This document shows positions 6,731 to 9,753 of a stretch of 9,753 nucleotides of DNA, piece after piece; position 1 is the first letter of the stretch; each line of letters begins with the position of its first letter. The notes beneath the pieces were generated by a model, which was not told the origin of the DNA, ran no database searches, and saw only the letters and a program-made list of their open reading frames with translations. The DNA is taken from the NCBI GenBank assembly GCA_025935155.1, contig JAICVV010000053.1:1-9753 (forward strand), read 5' to 3'. The DNA comes from Alphaproteobacteria bacterium (GTDB lineage Bacteria > Pseudomonadota > Alphaproteobacteria > Micropepsales > Micropepsaceae). Position numbers and translations under genes: made by a program.

Positions 6731-7520
6731 GGCCGATCTAGCCCTGATGGAGCAGGCAGTTCGGGATGCAGGGGCCATCGCGCGGAAATTTTATCGCGGT
6801 TCCTATCGCAAGTGGGACAAGGCCAAAGGCCAGCCCGTCACCGAATGCGATCTCGCGATAGACAGGTTCCTGTGCGACCGCCTTTGTGCCGCACGACCGG
6901 ATTACGGATGGCTCTCGGAGGAAACAGAGGACGACCCAGAGCGCCTGCACATGAAATTCGTCTGGGTGGTCGATCCCATCGATGGAACGGTGGCATTCCT
7001 GAAGGGACGACCGTATTTCACGATTTGCGCGGCGGTTGTCGAGCGCAGCCGCCCCGTAGCAGGGGTAGTCTACAACCCGATTATCGGCGAGTGTTTCGCA
7101 GCGATCTCGGGTATGGGGGCGACCCTCAACGGCATACAAATTCATGTGTCCAACCGGCGCGAACTCGAGAACTGCCGCATGTTGGGACCAAAAGCGACGT
7201 TTGATTGCCCACCGGGCATTGCGCCGACTGTTCCCTGGCCGCCAATGCATGTGGAAACTCGCAATTCTATTGCCTATCGTCTTGCGTTGGTCGCCTGCGG
7301 CGCGTTCGATGCCACTGTTGCGCTCTCGGCGAAGCACGATTGGGATCTTGCGGCTGGCGATCTCATCGTGCGGGAAGCAGGTGGCTGCGTTACAACACAT
7401 ACGGGCGAGACCTTCCGGTATAATGGGAAGATGCCGGTGCAGTCTTCCGTGGTGGCGGCCGGACCCGCACTCCATGCGCAATTGGTCGCCCGCGTTAGCG
7501 ATGTGAAATTACCGGCCTAA
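6717..7520 (+). CDS. Inositol monophosphatase-family phosphatase, CysQ-like (3'(2'),5'-bisphosphate nucleotidase)
   Basis: A 267-residue Mg2+-dependent, lithium-sensitive-type phosphatase. All family motifs are seen: WLSEET (65-70) with the metal-binding glutamate, DPIDGT (86-91) and HDWDLAAGDLIVREAGG (from about 207). PVTECDLAID near residue 36 matches the family's N-terminal PVTxxD element. In Alphaproteobacteria genes at this position are usually annotated as CysQ, which turns 3'-phosphoadenosine 5'-phosphate into AMP, or as a generic inositol monophosphatase. Substrate cannot be fixed from motifs, so an inositol or other sugar phosphate remains possible. The start is TTG 6717, backed by GGAGGG 8 nt upstream; it overlaps the end of pmbA by 14 bp. 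DUF4170 follows with no gap, and LPS genes come next, so the enzyme may serve sulfur metabolism or envelope synthesis; context alone does not decide. Confidence 0.92.
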   Translation: MQAPEADLALMEQAVRDAGAIARKFYRGSYRKWDKAKGQPVTECDLAIDRFLCDRLCAARPDYGWLSEETEDDPERLHMKFVWVVDPIDGTVAFLKGRPYFTICAAVVERSRPVAGVVYNPIIGECFAAISGMGATLNGIQIHVSNRRELENCRMLGPKATFDCPPGIAPTVPWPPMHVETRNSIAYRLALVACGAFDATVALSAKHDWDLAAGDLIVREAGGCVTTHTGETFRYNGKMPVQSSVVAAGPALHAQLVARVSDVKLPA

Positions 7521-7772
7521 GTGACGAAAATGACGGAACACACACCGAAGCAACTTCTGCATCTCGTTTTCGGCGGCGAACTTGTTTCGCCCGGCAGACT
7601 GGAATTCAAGGATCTCTCAAAGGTCCATGTTGTGGGCATCTATCCAAACTACAAAACCGCGCTGGACGCCTGGCGTGCCGCCGCACAGGCCACGGTTGAC
7701 AACGCCCACATGCGCTACTTCGTTGTTCATCTCCACAGGCTTTTGGAGCCTGAAAAGGGAAGCGAAGAGTGA
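7521..7772 (+). CDS. DUF4170 domain protein
   Basis: An 83-residue soluble protein. It matches the DUF4170 pattern known from Alphaproteobacteria: QLLHLVFGGEL near the N-terminus, VVGIYPNYKTALDAWRAA in the middle and the ending VDNAHMRYFVVHLHRLLEP. No catalytic motif, signal peptide or membrane segment is visible, and I know of no established biochemical function. Members are typically found next to cysQ-like and LPS genes such as waaA and lpxK, as here. It starts at GTG 7521 directly after the previous stop codon; ATG 7530 is an equally plausible start three codons in, and neither has a strong Shine-Dalgarno site. Its stop overlaps the GTG of the ABC exporter gene by 4 bp (GTGA), so the two are probably translationally coupled. 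A role in LPS assembly or its control is inference from position only. Confidence 0.93.
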   Translation: MTKMTEHTPKQLLHLVFGGELVSPGRLEFKDLSKVHVVGIYPNYKTALDAWRAAAQATVDNAHMRYFVVHLHRLLEPEKGSEE

Positions 7773-9664
7773 CAGTCCCCCTGCTCTCGCCTGTCAATTC
7801 CCCTCATGATAGTCTCCAGTCCCGTATGAACTTTCAGGCGAAAAACGTTGCTGCGCCCGGCGTTCACCCGCCTTTGCGGGAGCGGGGCAGCCATAAGACG
7901 CGTGCGGGCGATTTCCAGATCGTCAAGCGCCTGCTGCGCGACTATCTCGGCGATCAGTGGTTGGCGCTGAGCATCGCCGCCGTTTGTATGGTGATCACCG
8001 CCGGTACCAGTGGGGCTTTGGCAGCGATCCTGAACCCGGCCATCAAGAAAATCTTTCTCGACAAGGTCCCACATATGCTGGTGACCATTCCCCTCGAGAT
8101 CATGGGGATCGTGCTGCTGCGCGCCGTAGCCAGCTTCGGCGAGCAATACTTCACCAATTCCACCGCGGAACGGATCGTCGCGGCGGTGCAGCGCGACATG
8201 TTTTTCAGCCAAGTGCGGCTCGATCTGGGTTCGCTCAATGCTGTTCATTCCGGCGAGATAATCTCGAAATTTCTTTACGATGTGGCAATGCTGCGCAATG
8301 CCATCATTCGCGGCGTGGCTGGCTTGGGAAAAGAAGTCGTCACGCTGGTTGCATTGCTGGTCGTGATGCTGTTGCAGGATTGGCAGCTGACGCTGATTTC
8401 TCTCGCATTGTTGCCTGCAGTCGCGTTTGTTACGCAGAAGCTCGGCCGCTCGCTGCGCAAATCATCAACGCGCGGCATGGAAGAAACGGGTGTTTTGGCC
8501 CGTGCGCTTTCGGAAACGCTGTCAGGGCGCCGCATTATCAAGGCTTACAATCTCGAGGATCATGCCGCCGAGATCGCCTACGCCCGCATCGCCCGGCGCC
8601 TCAAATACATCCTCAAGGCAGTCCGCTCGCGTTCAGCTTCGGTGCCGTCAACTGATTTGATCGGTGGCTTGGCGGCCGCCATTACAGTGGCCTTTGCCGG
8701 ATGGCAGGCCATGCATGGGCAACTCGCTGTCAACGAATTCGCCGCCTTCGTTGCGGCCATGCTGCTTGCCCAACAACCAGTCCGAAATCTCAGCCAGCTG
8801 ACGGCGATTTCCAACGAAGGTCTTTCCGCTGCCAATCGCCTTTTCGCAATTATCGATTTGAAGCCACGTATCGTAGATGCAGCCGGTGCTAGGCCGCTGG
8901 AACTTCGCGCGCCAGCGGAGGCTAGCAGGGTACGCTTCGAGAGGGTCAGCTTCCAGTATGAAACCGGCGCACCCGCGCTGGATGAAGTTTCGCTCGATAT
9001 TCCGGCGGGAAAGAAAGTGGCTCTGGTCGGGCCATCTGGGTCCGGCAAGACAACGGTCTTCAATCTTCTGCTTCGGTTTCATGAGCCGGATACAGGCACA
9101 ATCAAGATTGGCGAACAGGATATCCGAAATATCACGCTGAAGTCGCTGCGCGAAAATATAGCGTTGGTGACCCAAGATCCGATCCTGTTCGATGAAAGTA
9201 TAGCTCAGAACATTTCACTTGGCCGGCCGGGCGCCACTCGCGAAGCGATAATTGCCGCGGCCAGAGCGGCGGCGGCGGACGGCTTCATTCAAGCCACCGA
9301 GCGCGGCTACGATGCAACCGTGGGCGAAGGCGGGCTAAAGCTCTCCGGCGGTCAGCGTCAACGTATCGCGATCGCCCGAGCGATGCTGCGGAATGCGCCA
9401 ATTCTGCTACTCGACGAAGCCACGTCAGCGCTGGACGGCGAAAGCGAGCGGCAGGTGCAGGAAGCATTGGCAACCCTGACGAAGGGACGCACGACCATCG
9501 TCATAGCCCACCGGCTTTCCACCGTTCTCGACGCCGACATCATCTATGTACTGGAGCGGGGCCGTGTGGTCGAAAGGGGCTGCCATGCTGACCTTATGGT
9601 GAAAGGCGGGCTGTATGCGCGGCTCTATCGGCACAACCTCTCAGACGGGCAAGAAAGCGCCTGA
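7769..9664 (+). CDS. msbA: ABC exporter, MsbA-type lipid A flippase (membrane domain fused to ATPase)
   Basis: A 631-residue half-transporter that works as a homodimer in the inner membrane. Residues about 64-340 form a six-helix type IV exporter domain with the coupling pattern RDMFFSQVRLDLGSL then SGEIISKFLYDV. The C-terminal ATPase is complete: Walker A GPSGSGKTT (421-429), Q-loop VTQDP, signature LSGGQ (525-529), Walker B ILLLDEAT (545-552) and switch histidine in IAHRL (His581). With waaA starting 2 bp after its stop, the most likely cargo is lipid A-core, flipped from the inner to the outer leaflet. Related exporters for drugs or other glycolipids share the fold, so the substrate is inferred. 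GTG 7769 overlaps the DUF4170 stop by 4 bp; ATG 7826 would give 612 residues. Either start leaves a cytosolic N-terminal tail of 45-60 residues, proline- and basic-rich, before the first helix. Confidence 0.92.
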   Translation: MTVPLLSPVNSPHDSLQSRMNFQAKNVAAPGVHPPLRERGSHKTRAGDFQIVKRLLRDYLGDQWLALSIAAVCMVITAGTSGALAAILNPAIKKIFLDKVPHMLVTIPLEIMGIVLLRAVASFGEQYFTNSTAERIVAAVQRDMFFSQVRLDLGSLNAVHSGEIISKFLYDVAMLRNAIIRGVAGLGKEVVTLVALLVVMLLQDWQLTLISLALLPAVAFVTQKLGRSLRKSSTRGMEETGVLARALSETLSGRRIIKAYNLEDHAAEIAYARIARRLKYILKAVRSRSASVPSTDLIGGLAAAITVAFAGWQAMHGQLAVNEFAAFVAAMLLAQQPVRNLSQLTAISNEGLSAANRLFAIIDLKPRIVDAAGARPLELRAPAEASRVRFERVSFQYETGAPALDEVSLDIPAGKKVALVGPSGSGKTTVFNLLLRFHEPDTGTIKIGEQDIRNITLKSLRENIALVTQDPILFDESIAQNISLGRPGATREAIIAAARAAAADGFIQATERGYDATVGEGGLKLSGGQRQRIAIARAMLRNAPILLLDEATSALDGESERQVQEALATLTKGRTTIVIAHRLSTVLDADIIYVLERGRVVERGCHADLMVKGGLYARLYRHNLSDGQESA

Positions 9665-9666
9665 CA

Positions 9667-9753
9667 ATGCCGCTCCCGCTCACAGCCTACCGTTATGCAA
9701 CCATGGCACTGGCGCCCGCCGCGCCATTTGCGTTGGCGCGCCGCGCGCGATTG
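9667..9753 (+). CDS. waaA: 3-deoxy-D-manno-octulosonic acid transferase WaaA (partial, N-terminus only)
   Basis: Twenty-nine codons are visible before the right edge. The start MPLPLTAYRYATMALAPAAP followed by an arginine-rich stretch is the usual N-terminus of Kdo transferase (WaaA/KdtA): a short membrane-anchoring hydrophobic segment ahead of the catalytic domain. The enzyme transfers Kdo from CMP-Kdo to the lipid A precursor on the cytoplasmic face of the inner membrane. ATG 9667 lies 2 bp after the msbA stop, so the gene belongs to the same operon. The identification rests on a short stretch plus context, and no catalytic residue can be seen. Confidence 0.75.
   Translation, partial: MPLPLTAYRYATMALAPAAPFALARRARL

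Noticed and set aside
6738..7481. Minus-strand open frame of 247 residues opposite the CysQ-like gene
   Set aside because: The plus-strand gene has every family motif; the minus-strand product shows none and is a shadow.
7957..8655. Plus-strand 232-residue frame inside msbA
   Set aside because: It overlaps the membrane domain of the exporter in another frame, is rich in Arg/His/Gly and has no recognisable motif.

Overview
The window is a GC-rich, densely coding chromosomal segment, most likely from an alphaproteobacterium. The pointers are a plant-type glutamate-cysteine ligase, a DUF4170 gene between a CysQ-like phosphatase gene and lipopolysaccharide (LPS) genes, the order ubiA / rsmE / gshA, and frequent GTG or TTG starts. 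No family or genus can be assigned from the sequence alone. I see no mobile element, CRISPR array, rRNA or tRNA.

Left part (1-1650). A minus-strand membrane glycosyltransferase gene of the GT2/XagB type runs off the left edge. Its 5' end lies in a poorly resolved stretch around 520-760 and may be frameshifted. A divergent intergenic region leads to a plus-strand Nudix hydrolase of the long-insert NUDT19-like type. That gene converges on ubiA across 78 bp.

Middle part (1646-4953). ubiA (ubiquinone prenyltransferase, minus strand) and rsmE (16S rRNA U1498 methyltransferase, plus strand) are divergent and only about 25 bp apart. gshA (first step of glutathione synthesis) follows rsmE after 110 bp with a strong Shine-Dalgarno site.

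Right part (4954-9753). A compact plus-strand run with gaps of 0-4 bp or short overlaps looks like one operon: a MAPEG membrane protein, pmbA, a CysQ/inositol-monophosphatase-like phosphatase, a DUF4170 protein, an MsbA-type ABC exporter, and the start of waaA (Kdo transferase), which is cut by the right edge. The last genes point to lipid A/LPS assembly: MsbA flips lipid A-core across the inner membrane and WaaA adds Kdo on the cytoplasmic side. MAPEG next to gshA suggests a glutathione-dependent membrane enzyme near its cofactor synthesis gene.

These are mostly ordinary housekeeping and envelope genes. I did not find a convincing previously undescribed system. The points worth a second look are the 5' end of the glycosyltransferase gene, the role of the DUF4170 protein in the LPS block, and several non-ATG or overlapping starts.
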